A stretch of DNA of 64,000 bases, taken from JAAFHB01 sp037128295 (GTDB taxonomy: Bacteria > Bacteroidota > Bacteroidia > Bacteroidales > Prolixibacteraceae). Positions 56,684 to 64,000 of the stretch are shown here, piece after piece (within the stretch, counting starts at the first letter, position 1; each line of letters starts with the position of its first letter). Both the position numbers and the translations under genes were made by a program. The DNA lies in assembly GCA_037128295.1 (NCBI GenBank), contig JBAXWR010000003.1, positions 14,083-78,082 of the forward strand. Direction: 5' to 3'. The notes beneath the pieces were generated by a model. It searched no databases. It worked only from the letters and a program-made list of their open reading frames with translations, and was not told the origin of the DNA.

Positions 56684-57118
56684 ATAAAATAAATGTTTAA
56701 TAGTACCCAAAGTTGTCAGCCAGTTTCGGCCATTGTAACTTAATGTACTGATAAATAAATAAGTAAGCAATAAATTGAGCAGAGTTGGCTTAAATACCCA
56801 CCCGCGTTTTTGGTCCGTTTTTAGTTATCCCATAGGCAGTCAATTTTTTAGTGAGTACAAATAGATCATAGTTATTTTAACCGGGTTCCATAACAGGATA
56901 ACCCAGTACAAGAATTTTTATTTTTACGTAGAGGAATGATATTTTGCATTTATAGTTAAGACCTTTTTACCTCAAACAAAAAAGAACTTAAGTCTTCATA
57001 ACTTAAATCCGTCGGTGTAAATCAAACATGTTTGTCTATTACTGTATTTGCTTTGGGAGTTTACCTATGTCAAGGTAAACCTAAATTTTGCATTGGCATA
57101 ATCGTCACATTAAAGTTC
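56684..57118 (-). other. Long untranslated leader of susC pair 3
   Basis: About 435 nt separate the promoter-like element from the ATG. The leader shares short blocks with the pair-4 leader (for example GTACTGATAAATAAATA and CATAGGCA) but is much more diverged than the coding regions. It contains GTTATCC/GGATAAC words that could pair. No ORF with support is present. Confidence 0.5.
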
Positions 57119-57171
57119 GTTAATAGTTGTTAGAAAAGTCAAAAGTACTATAAAAAGCAGGAAATACCAAA
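57119..57171 (-). promoter_or_regulatory. Promoter-like element of susC pair 3
   Basis: Read on the minus strand: TTTG (57171-57168), 20 nt, TACTTTTG (57147-57140), an excellent fit to TTTG-N19-21-TAnnTTTG. A 34-nt block covering the -7 box and initial transcript (57119-57152) recurs with one mismatch at 62992-63025 ahead of pair 4. Confidence 0.65.
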
Positions 57172-57374
57172 AGGTTCAAATTTTTTTTCGGAAATAATAA
57201 ACCTTTTGAAAATGACTAATAGTCAGGTATATATTAAAATACCTTTTCGGAATTTTCAAATTATACAGGGCAATCAGGCTGCTTTGAAGGTAATTATTGT
57301 TGTTTTTAAAAGCTATTTATTGGTTCCAGGAGAGCAAAACATGATAAAAATTAGGTATTTGATATGAGGAACAA

Positions 57375-57410
57375 AAAAGAGAGGCTGGCAAATTTGCCGG
57401 CCTCTCTTTT
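57375..57410 (-). terminator. Terminator downstream of susD copy 4
   Basis: Eighteen-base arms with core GAGAGGC (57375-57392 and 57393-57410) have one G-U in minus-strand RNA and A/T runs at both ends. It lies in the same relative place as the hairpin behind copy 3, but with a different sequence. Confidence 0.75.
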
Positions 57411-57423
57411 CAAACCAATATTC

Positions 57424-57451
57424 GTAGAGACGCGATGCATCGCGTCTCTAC
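57424..57451. repeat. 28-bp perfect palindrome, copy B
   Basis: Arms of 14 bp with core GACGCGATG/CATCGCGTC, identical to the centre of 51532-51569, lie 16 bp past the stop of susD copy 4. Copy A has 5 more paired bases on each side. Confidence 0.85.
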
Positions 57452-57466
57452 ATCATTAAATAGCAA

Positions 57467-59380
57467 TCAATTATATCCGGGATTCTGAACCAACTGAGGA
57501 GCTTTGTTCATCTCATCACGAGTTAATGGAACCCAGTAGTATTTCTTGTCGGCGAAGACTCTGTCATCCTGAAGGTCACCGGTATCGGCACCTGAAGGTG
57601 TCCTGTAGATCCATTTTGTTGTGCCATTGTCGTAGTGTTCGACCCTCATGTAGTAGATATTCTGAATTGAAGCCTCGGCTTCCATCCAGCGGCGCATGTC
57701 GAAGAATCGGTGGCCTTCGGCGAAGAACTCGATGTTCCGTTCCTTGTGCAAATAAGTACGGGCAGTTGCCTGATCGGTGGTGACCCTTCCTGGCAAACCT
57801 GCACGCCTTCTTACAAGGTTCATGGCATCGATACCTTTCTGAAGGTCTGTGCCGCCCAGTTCGATACAAGCCTCTGCATAGATCATCAGGATTTCTGCAT
57901 ACCTGAATTCGACCCATGAATTGGTATTCCTGTAATATTGTCCGGCACATGTAATGTCGAGCAATTTGCGGATGTTATAACCGGTTTTCTGGCCGTTCCA
58001 TGCCTCGATCAACCCCTGACGGGTATCAACGCCGCTATAATATGCAGTGGCATCTCCTTCATTATGAAGATTATATCCGGTCTGGACCTGATTCTTAGGA
58101 TCGAACGCTGCCGCATCCGCTGGCCTTTGCTGCCATGGTGCGCCGTCGTAAAGTACGCTGGCATAGAAACGTGGTTCGCGGCCATTGTAAGGGTTGCGGT
58201 TTGGATCTGCTGCCAGTTCGGCTACAGTAGCCCTACGAATCCTCATGTCGCCTGGGGTGTATTTGTCCCAAATAAACGGAGTCCCGTCGGCCATTTCCCA
58301 TTGCCTTACCATTGGTTCTACCGGGTCGTTGTTCCCCCAGTTGTGGTAACCGTTCGGGCCGTACCAGATGTTGGCGTTGTTCACGTTACCACCGGTGAGC
58401 GGGAACTGGATACCCCAGATGGTTTCGCTGTTCCAACCTGCGTTTTGCGTGAAGATGCTCGTATAATTGTCGGCATATGACTTGACCTGTGCAGCGGTCA
58501 ATGGCTGTGTCGGTTCAGCAGTTGTACCAACCAAAGAGAAGGCTCCATATTTGGCATCCATAACCTCCTTGGCTGCATCGCGGGCTGCGGTCAAAAGGGC
58601 AGTCTGGCTACCGGCTGGGAAGGAAACCAACGTGTTGGCAGCCTGTTCGGTCCACCCGCCATTGGTCAATTTGCTGGCACAGAACATCAATACCCTTGCT
58701 TTTAAAGCCGCAGCAGCAGCCTGGGTCGCACGTCCCTGCTCCATACCGCTAGCGGGCAGGTTCGTAATCGCAGATGCGACATCTTTTAAGACCTGGTCCT
58801 TTGTTTCGGCAATCGTGGAGCGCTTCTGTGTAGAATAGTCACCATTTAAAACAAAAGGTTTGTCATTCAAAACAGAGCCGCCATAAACCATCAGCAGGCA
58901 TGAATATTCATACGCCCTGATAAAATAGGCCTCACCGATCATCTGTTTTTTCAACACGTCCTGTCCGGTTGTGAGCGGGACAGTATTGATCGCATCAAGG
59001 ATCCTGTTGATATCCTGGATGTTCTTGTAAAGGTTGTTCCAGCGGAGAAAACCGCCGTAACCGTCATTGGTGAAATAACCGAGGTTATCCGGGGTCATTG
59101 TCCCTTTCAGCATCACGTAGTTGGCCGGTCGGTGGATACAGAGGGTCTGATCGGTGCCGGAAGACAAAAGGTCCTCACGGGCACCAAGGATGCCGGAATC
59201 GGTATTGCCGCCCATACGGTCGTAACATTTGCCCAGGTAGGCGTTCACAACATTGATATCAGAAAAAACAAGTCCTGCATTAAAGGAATCGACCGCCGGT
59301 TTGTCGAGCACGTCGGTACACGATACAATATTGAGCAGGACCATTGCAATTGCCAATATGCTAAGTAATATTTTTTTCAT
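57467..59380 (-). CDS. SusD-family lipoprotein (pair 4, tandem duplicate)
   Basis: A 637-residue duplicate of the SusD at 51581-53494, with lipobox NIVSC. Differences cluster in the central and C-terminal thirds (for example WQQRPADAAAFDPKNQ versus WQPRPADAAAFDPLNQ), where ligand-contacting loops of SusD proteins lie. The first 128 residues are the same in both. It should cap the SusC encoded 30 bp upstream. Confidence 0.93.
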   Translation of the reverse strand: MKKILLSILAIAMVLLNIVSCTDVLDKPAVDSFNAGLVFSDINVVNAYLGKCYDRMGGNTDSGILGAREDLLSSGTDQTLCIHRPANYVMLKGTMTPDNLGYFTNDGYGGFLRWNNLYKNIQDINRILDAINTVPLTTGQDVLKKQMIGEAYFIRAYEYSCLLMVYGGSVLNDKPFVLNGDYSTQKRSTIAETKDQVLKDVASAITNLPASGMEQGRATQAAAAALKARVLMFCASKLTNGGWTEQAANTLVSFPAGSQTALLTAARDAAKEVMDAKYGAFSLVGTTAEPTQPLTAAQVKSYADNYTSIFTQNAGWNSETIWGIQFPLTGGNVNNANIWYGPNGYHNWGNNDPVEPMVRQWEMADGTPFIWDKYTPGDMRIRRATVAELAADPNRNPYNGREPRFYASVLYDGAPWQQRPADAAAFDPKNQVQTGYNLHNEGDATAYYSGVDTRQGLIEAWNGQKTGYNIRKLLDITCAGQYYRNTNSWVEFRYAEILMIYAEACIELGGTDLQKGIDAMNLVRRRAGLPGRVTTDQATARTYLHKERNIEFFAEGHRFFDMRRWMEAEASIQNIYYMRVEHYDNGTTKWIYRTPSGADTGDLQDDRVFADKKYYWVPLTRDEMNKAPQLVQNPGYN

Positions 59381-59410
59381 ATTCTAATTTTTTTAAAGTT
59401 GTACAATTTA

Positions 59411-62400
59411 TTAGAAAGTGATATTTGCGCCGATTGCAAAAGTCTTCATTGCAGGATATACGCCCGGGTTGTTTGTTTCGGGGTCCCACTTTTTGGTAGC
59501 GGTGTAAAGCAACGCAAGGTTATTGCCGGTGAAATAGATCGAAGCTTTTGAAATTCCCAGTTTGGAGTATATCCTTGCAGGAATAGCATAGTTCAACACG
59601 ATATTTTTCAAACGGCAATAAGCGGTATTGTCCATCCAGTAGGTACTCACGTTATTGTCAACCGACCAGTATTGGTCGCCGCGATTGTAAGCCCTTGCAA
59701 TGCTGGTATTCGTATTGGTCGGGGTCCAACGGTTGTCGAACTGCCATTGGTAGTAGTTGCCGGCCTCACCACGACGGTTGTCGTACTGGCTCATTTTCCA
59801 GAATTTTCCCTGTCCCTGGATCTGAACTGTCAAAGAGAAAGATTTGTAACCTACATTGATCGTACCACCGTAGAAAACCTCAGGTGCATCAACTTTGTCA
59901 AGCAGTATCCTGTCATCGCCGTTAATGATACCGTCACCGGAAACGTCCTTGAAAATAACGTCACCTGGGACTGCGCCAGCCATGTGTGGGGTAGCAGAAA
60001 CCTGTGCAGCATCTTTATAAATACCGTCTGCCTGGTACATCAACCATGCACCGTATGGGTGACCTGTCAACTGCTGCCATGCGACTGCCTTCTTCGGCTC
60101 ATCGATGGAGACAATCTCATTGTGGTTGTAGCTGAAGTTACCAACTACGTCAAGGCGGATATCTTTCTTCAAAGTCTTGTGGAACCCGGCCTCGATTTCA
60201 AATCCGCGGTTGTCAACAACTCCGATGTTCTGTGCTGGAAGCGACAAACCGGTGAAGTTCGGTACGGAAGCATCTTTTGTAGCCAGGATGTTGTCCCTGC
60301 GGCTATAGAACAATTCGGCGTTCACATGGTACATGTCGTTCTTGATCTTGGAGTCAAATCCAACGTTGTAGGTGGTCTGTGTTTCCCAGTGGATCAATGG
60401 GTTGGCAACTGAAGGAGGCCCAACGGCTGTTGCAATGGCACCCGAAGTACCAAAAGTCATACCTGTGCTGATCCCATATTTGTCCATGAACTGGAACGGT
60501 GAAGTTGGGTCCATACCCATTTTACCGACCGATCCGCGTAATTTGAAGTAATTGATGATTGGGAGGTTGTTTTTCCAGAATGTTTCTTCAGAAGCACGCC
60601 AGCCCAACAACAGTCCGGGGAAATAGCCATAACGTTGTGCGGTAGGGAATTTCAGCGAACCGTCAGCACGGAACACAACTTCTGCAAGGTACTTTCCTTT
60701 GTAGTCATAGGTGGCCCTGCCCATGTAAGATTTACGGGCATAGACAGAAGCAGAACCTGTGATGTTCTGGTCTTTTGCGTTACCAGCGTCCATGGTCTGG
60801 ATCAATGAGGAGATGTAATATTTACGGTAGGCGTAGAAATAGTTCCAGTCGCTTGTATATTGCTCGAAACCGCCCATTAAAGAGATGCTATGGTCACCAA
60901 TTTTTTTGGAATAATTGGCATTGATCAAAATGGTCTGGTTCAACGTACGGTCGTACCTTTCGTTGTTCTCGGCTGAAGAAAGCCCCCTTAATGTCGGGGT
61001 TGGGGTCATGGAAGTAACATATCCGTTGGCACCAGTTGTGGCTGAAGACCAGTTTGGATAATAAAGTGTCCATGGCTGATAGAAAGCCTTGTTGTAATAG
61101 TTGGTCAGGTCGTAATTGTAACTACCTGTGAACGAAAGACCTTTGATAAAAGGAACAGTGATAGTGGCACTGAAAGTACTCAAAACCCTGTAAGTTTTCT
61201 GGTCGTTCTTGCCCGCGCTGAAAGTGGAGGTTTCAACGGGGTTGTCACCATACTCGATGTCGGGACCTGGCTGGCCGTTAGGCCAGAAAGACCATGTGGT
61301 AGGGAGCAAACGTGTAGCCTGGCCTACGATCGCATCGGCACTCTTATAAGGATAGATTCTGTTGTTGAGGAAACCTGCGATCTCTACACCGGTCTTTAAC
61401 CAATCGGTAATTGGCATTTCGAGTTTTGTACGGACGTTATACTGTTTGTATTTTGTAGAGGATGCTTTATAGAAAGCGTCGTCAGTTTTGTAACCAAAAG
61501 AAACATAGTATTTCATACCATTGGCACCACCGTCGAGGGTGATATTGTGCCTTGTTGTAGTTGTCCATTTTTTGACAAGGTCGCTGTACCAGTTGGTATT
61601 TGGGTGTTTCCATGGGTCCTGGCCGTTCCTGTACAATTCGATGTCTGCATCCGTATAGGTGCGGGCAGAACCTTTGGATACCTGATATTCAGAAAGCATT
61701 GTCGCATAGTCTGCGGCATTCGTCGTCTCAGGAATAACTGTAGGGGTCATAACGCCTTCGTAGAACTGATAGCTCAAACGTGGTTTGCCATCTTTACCCG
61801 ACTTGGTGGTGATCAGGATAACACCGTTGGCAGCCTGGGAACCATAAATAGCGGCAGAAGCGTCTTTCAATACAGAAAGGCTGGCGATATCGTTGGGGTC
61901 GATTTCGTCCATGTTACGTCCAGGAACACCGTCGATTACAACAAGTGGAGCAGTTTCCGACCTGTTCGACATACGGCTACCATCGGAGTTGACGGTTGTC
62001 CTCCCGCGGACCATGATACGAGGGCTCATCTGGCCAGGCTCGCCGGTCTGCTGGATAACGGTCGTTCCGGGGATCAAACCCGAGATGGCGTTGGAAACGT
62101 TCACAGCCGAGATAGCCTGAAGTTTCTCCCCATCGACTGAGGATACCGCACCCACAACGTTTGCACGTTTCTGGGTACCATAACCCACCACAACAACTTC
62201 GTCGATGTCGGTTACGGCTGCTTCCAAAGTAACATTAATTGAACTTCTGCCGTTAACAGCAACTTCCTGACTTTTCATCCCAATGAAGGATATCTGCAAG
62301 GTTGCTTTGTCAGGAACATTGTTCAATGAGTAAGTTCCGTCCATGTCTGTAACTACACCAATGGTAGTCCCTTTAACCATTACAGTGGCACCTGGAACAG

Positions 62401-62569
62401 AGGCTCCGGTTTGGTCGATGACCTTTCCCGAAACTTTCTTGCCTTGCTGAGCCATGGCGCCGATAAGACCTGTGGCACAAACCAATACGATGATCATTTT
62501 AATGATCAGAAGGAATTTTTTAAATGGGAGCATAAGATGCTGTCCCTCAATTGTTTTGTTTTTTTTCAT
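59411..62569 (-). CDS. SusC-family TonB-dependent transporter (pair 4, tandem duplicate)
   Basis: A 1052-residue protein colinear with the pair-3 transporter, with the same domain order and terminal FAIGANITF. Substitutions are scattered and mostly conservative (for example TITVPFIKG versus TISVPFVKG, KKIGDHSISL versus HKFGDHNIAL). The ATG at 62569 is preceded by a leader of about 420 nt. Substrate unknown. It is probably expressed with susD copy 4 as one unit. Confidence 0.95.
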   Translation of the reverse strand: MKKNKTIEGQHLMLPFKKFLLIIKMIIVLVCATGLIGAMAQQGKKVSGKVIDQTGASVPGATVMVKGTTIGVVTDMDGTYSLNNVPDKATLQISFIGMKSQEVAVNGRSSINVTLEAAVTDIDEVVVVGYGTQKRANVVGAVSSVDGEKLQAISAVNVSNAISGLIPGTTVIQQTGEPGQMSPRIMVRGRTTVNSDGSRMSNRSETAPLVVIDGVPGRNMDEIDPNDIASLSVLKDASAAIYGSQAANGVILITTKSGKDGKPRLSYQFYEGVMTPTVIPETTNAADYATMLSEYQVSKGSARTYTDADIELYRNGQDPWKHPNTNWYSDLVKKWTTTTRHNITLDGGANGMKYYVSFGYKTDDAFYKASSTKYKQYNVRTKLEMPITDWLKTGVEIAGFLNNRIYPYKSADAIVGQATRLLPTTWSFWPNGQPGPDIEYGDNPVETSTFSAGKNDQKTYRVLSTFSATITVPFIKGLSFTGSYNYDLTNYYNKAFYQPWTLYYPNWSSATTGANGYVTSMTPTPTLRGLSSAENNERYDRTLNQTILINANYSKKIGDHSISLMGGFEQYTSDWNYFYAYRKYYISSLIQTMDAGNAKDQNITGSASVYARKSYMGRATYDYKGKYLAEVVFRADGSLKFPTAQRYGYFPGLLLGWRASEETFWKNNLPIINYFKLRGSVGKMGMDPTSPFQFMDKYGISTGMTFGTSGAIATAVGPPSVANPLIHWETQTTYNVGFDSKIKNDMYHVNAELFYSRRDNILATKDASVPNFTGLSLPAQNIGVVDNRGFEIEAGFHKTLKKDIRLDVVGNFSYNHNEIVSIDEPKKAVAWQQLTGHPYGAWLMYQADGIYKDAAQVSATPHMAGAVPGDVIFKDVSGDGIINGDDRILLDKVDAPEVFYGGTINVGYKSFSLTVQIQGQGKFWKMSQYDNRRGEAGNYYQWQFDNRWTPTNTNTSIARAYNRGDQYWSVDNNVSTYWMDNTAYCRLKNIVLNYAIPARIYSKLGISKASIYFTGNNLALLYTATKKWDPETNNPGVYPAMKTFAIGANITF

Positions 62570-62991
62570 ATAATAAATAAATGTTTAGTAGTACCAAGTG
62601 TCAACAAATGTAGTTTTGTGAATTTCATAAGGTACTGATAAATAAATACATAAGAAACATGTTTTGCAGAGTTGACTTTAAGGCAAACCTGCACTTTTGA
62701 TTGTGTTTTATCTCATAGGCAAATATATATTGTTCATAAAGTAAATAATATTTAATAAATTCTGTAGTTGCTTAATAATGTGACGGTTATCGGATACTAC
62801 AGTGTATTTGACTTATTGTCTTGAATATTAATTAGTTACGATTCAATAAATAGATTGAAACTGCAATTTTAATCTAAATATAAATATGTTAAATTAAGAG
62901 GCGCTTTTGTAATTGTGGATTGTAGTTGTTGCGCTTAAGTGGAGGAAAACTCGAATTTCCCAGTTATAAAGATCATTTTAATCAATAATTT
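62570..62991 (-). other. Long untranslated leader of susC pair 4
   Basis: About 420 nt lie between the promoter-like element and the ATG. It shares GTACTGATAAATAAATA, CATAGGCA and the GCAGAGTTG block with the pair-3 leader; the rest is diverged. No supported ORF was seen. Confidence 0.5.
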
Positions 62992-63025
62992 GTTAATAGT
63001 TGTTAGAAAAGTCAAACGTACTATA
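62992..63025 (-). promoter_or_regulatory. Promoter-like element of susC pair 4
   Basis: This block matches 57119-57152 at 33 of 34 positions. On the minus strand it contains TACGTTTG (63020-63013), a TAnnTTTG -7 box. The -33 region is weaker than in pair 3. Confidence 0.55.
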
Positions 63026-63341
63026 TTAAATCCGATTACAACTCAAAAATCATATTTTTTTCAAAAATAATTTTATGTTTTTAATGTATTATATATCATA
63101 TCAATACCTTATTCTTATGAAAATAAATTGAAAATAAATATTGTTAAAAATCGGAATTTTAAAAAACATTTGCTAAATGGTTTCTTAAATCAATGATAAT
63201 ATCCAATCAAATGTCTTAATCTACGAAAAACATTGAACTTTTTTTACTCCGAAGTGTTCATTATTAAGAATAAATATAAATAAATATCTTTGTTTTGAAT
63301 TGGGGCGATTTCAATTCGTCAATCACAAATAAATATAGAGT
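63026..63341. other. AT-rich intergenic region with candidate sod promoter
   Basis: This divergent spacer between susC pair 4 and the sod gene holds no ORF. TATCTTTG at 63285-63292 (plus strand) is a TAnnTTTG -7 box 50 bp before the sod ATG; no TTTG is seen at the proper -33 distance. The remainder is very A/T-rich. Confidence 0.45.
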
Positions 63342-64000
63342 ATGAAAAAAGTAATAAGTTTGATTTTTGGGTTAGCCGTTTTCACGATGCTTACCTTTGG
63401 AAGCAATCCGCTTCCTGCTGACAATTCATTTTGGAGCAAGGCATTTTCTAAATTGTCCGAATATCAGTTGACGGGGCAGTCTAAACAACTTCCACTTCCC
63501 TATGCTTATAATGCCTTAGAGCCTACAATTGATGCCAAAACGATGGAGATTCATTATTCTAAGCATCATGCTGCCTATACGAAGAACATGAACGATGCAA
63601 CTGCGAATACCGATAATGCTGCAAAACCATTGTTTCAACTTTTTACAGAGATTGAAAAAAGTCCTGCACTTTTGAAAAACAATTCCGGTGGTTTTTACAA
63701 CCATTTGTTGTTCTGGACAATACTGGCGCCCGAATCGGGACAGGCACCATCTGTTAATTTGTTAAAAGCGATCAATGAAACCTTTGGGAGTTTGGACAAA
63801 CTGAAAGAGACTTTTGGCAATGCCGGAAAAAAACAGTTTGGCAGCGGTTGGGCTTGGTTATCAGTTGACGATAAAGGTAAATTAATTGTAAGTTCAACAC
63901 CTAATCAGGACAATCCGCTAATGAGTACCAGTGAAGTTCGGGGGATTCCAATTCTTACTCTTGATGTATGGGAACATGCCTATTATTTGAACTATCAGAA
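63342..64000 (+). CDS. Exported Fe/Mn superoxide dismutase, 3'-truncated by window edge
   Basis: The enzyme converts superoxide to hydrogen peroxide and oxygen. The visible 219 codons begin with a signal peptide (about residues 1-20, KKVISLIFGLAVFTMLTFG), so it is secreted or periplasmic, unlike the usual cytoplasmic SOD. Metal ligands are visible: the His in SKHHAAY, the His in NHLLFW, and Asp and His in DVWEHAYY. The position holding Gln in Fe-SODs is Gly (NNSGGFYNH), and Gln occurs in TPNQDNP, the manganese or cambialistic pattern. The frame runs off the window with only a few tens of residues missing. Confidence 0.92.
   Translation, partial: MKKVISLIFGLAVFTMLTFGSNPLPADNSFWSKAFSKLSEYQLTGQSKQLPLPYAYNALEPTIDAKTMEIHYSKHHAAYTKNMNDATANTDNAAKPLFQLFTEIEKSPALLKNNSGGFYNHLLFWTILAPESGQAPSVNLLKAINETFGSLDKLKETFGNAGKKQFGSGWAWLSVDDKGKLIVSSTPNQDNPLMSTSEVRGIPILTLDVWEHAYYLNYQ

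Noticed and set aside
51532..57451. Insertion-sequence ends around susCD pair 3
   Set aside because: The palindromes are self-complementary single elements rather than a left/right terminal pair, and no transposase or target-site duplication was seen.
59672..60412. Plus-strand ORF of 246 codons opposite susC pair 4
   Set aside because: No domain, no promoter and exact overlap with a conserved TonB-dependent transporter; the frame is not kept open in the pair-3 copy.

Overview
The window reads as a chromosomal segment of a Bacteroidota (Bacteroidetes) bacterium, probably a free-living or anaerobic Bacteroidales/Marinilabiliales-type organism. The lineage markers are a fused MurF-alanine racemase, four SusC/SusD outer-membrane pairs, a GSCFA protein, the futalosine menaquinone enzyme MqnE, TAnnTTTG-type -7 promoter boxes, and the lack of clear Shine-Dalgarno sites. 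No rRNA, tRNA, CRISPR array or transposase was recognised.

Bases 1-31700 are mostly housekeeping. On the left are cell-wall and core genes: murF-alr (5' truncated), dnaB, ddl, an RluA-type pseudouridine synthase, a PASTA protein, mqnE, rpmH, rsmG, an ECF-like sigma factor and a GT2 glycosyltransferase. A plus-strand block follows with tgt, an LptF/G-type permease, an acyl-CoA carboxylase carboxyltransferase and its biotin carrier. Next is a minus-strand glycogen/alpha-glucan cassette (debranching enzyme, GT4, GH57). The complete suf operon (sufBCDSE plus a SufT-like DUF59 protein) follows and runs into queG; an alpha/beta hydrolase and a GSCFA protein lie downstream. thiL and a solitary AAA-ATPase/DUF234 gene close the region. 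A very regular array of six alternating half-sites lies directly upstream of that ATPase gene.

Bases 32285-40880 hold the most unusual cluster. It encodes a periplasmic-binding-protein/GcvH-like fusion, a HybA-like Tat-exported ferredoxin, a HybB/NrfD-like membrane protein, and a second membrane-anchored GcvH-like protein. A histidine kinase with c-type-heme-like motifs, a sigma-54 response regulator and an archaemetzincin-type protease follow. A sigma-54-like promoter sits in front of the first gene, so kinase, regulator and redox operon may form one regulatory circuit. No catalytic oxidoreductase subunit is present, and both GcvH-like domains have glycine where the lipoyl-lysine should be.

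Bases 40997-62569 are four consecutive minus-strand susC-susD pairs with no degradative enzyme or dedicated regulator between them. The second pair has a frameshifted susC. Between pairs 2 and 3 lies a decayed remnant of a NupG-like nucleoside transporter. Pairs 3 and 4 are a tandem duplication offset by exactly 5886 bp, including a run of about 500 bp in which I see no mismatch. Each copy carries the same palindrome behind susD and the same 34-nt promoter-like element far upstream of susC. The window ends inside an exported Fe/Mn superoxide dismutase gene.
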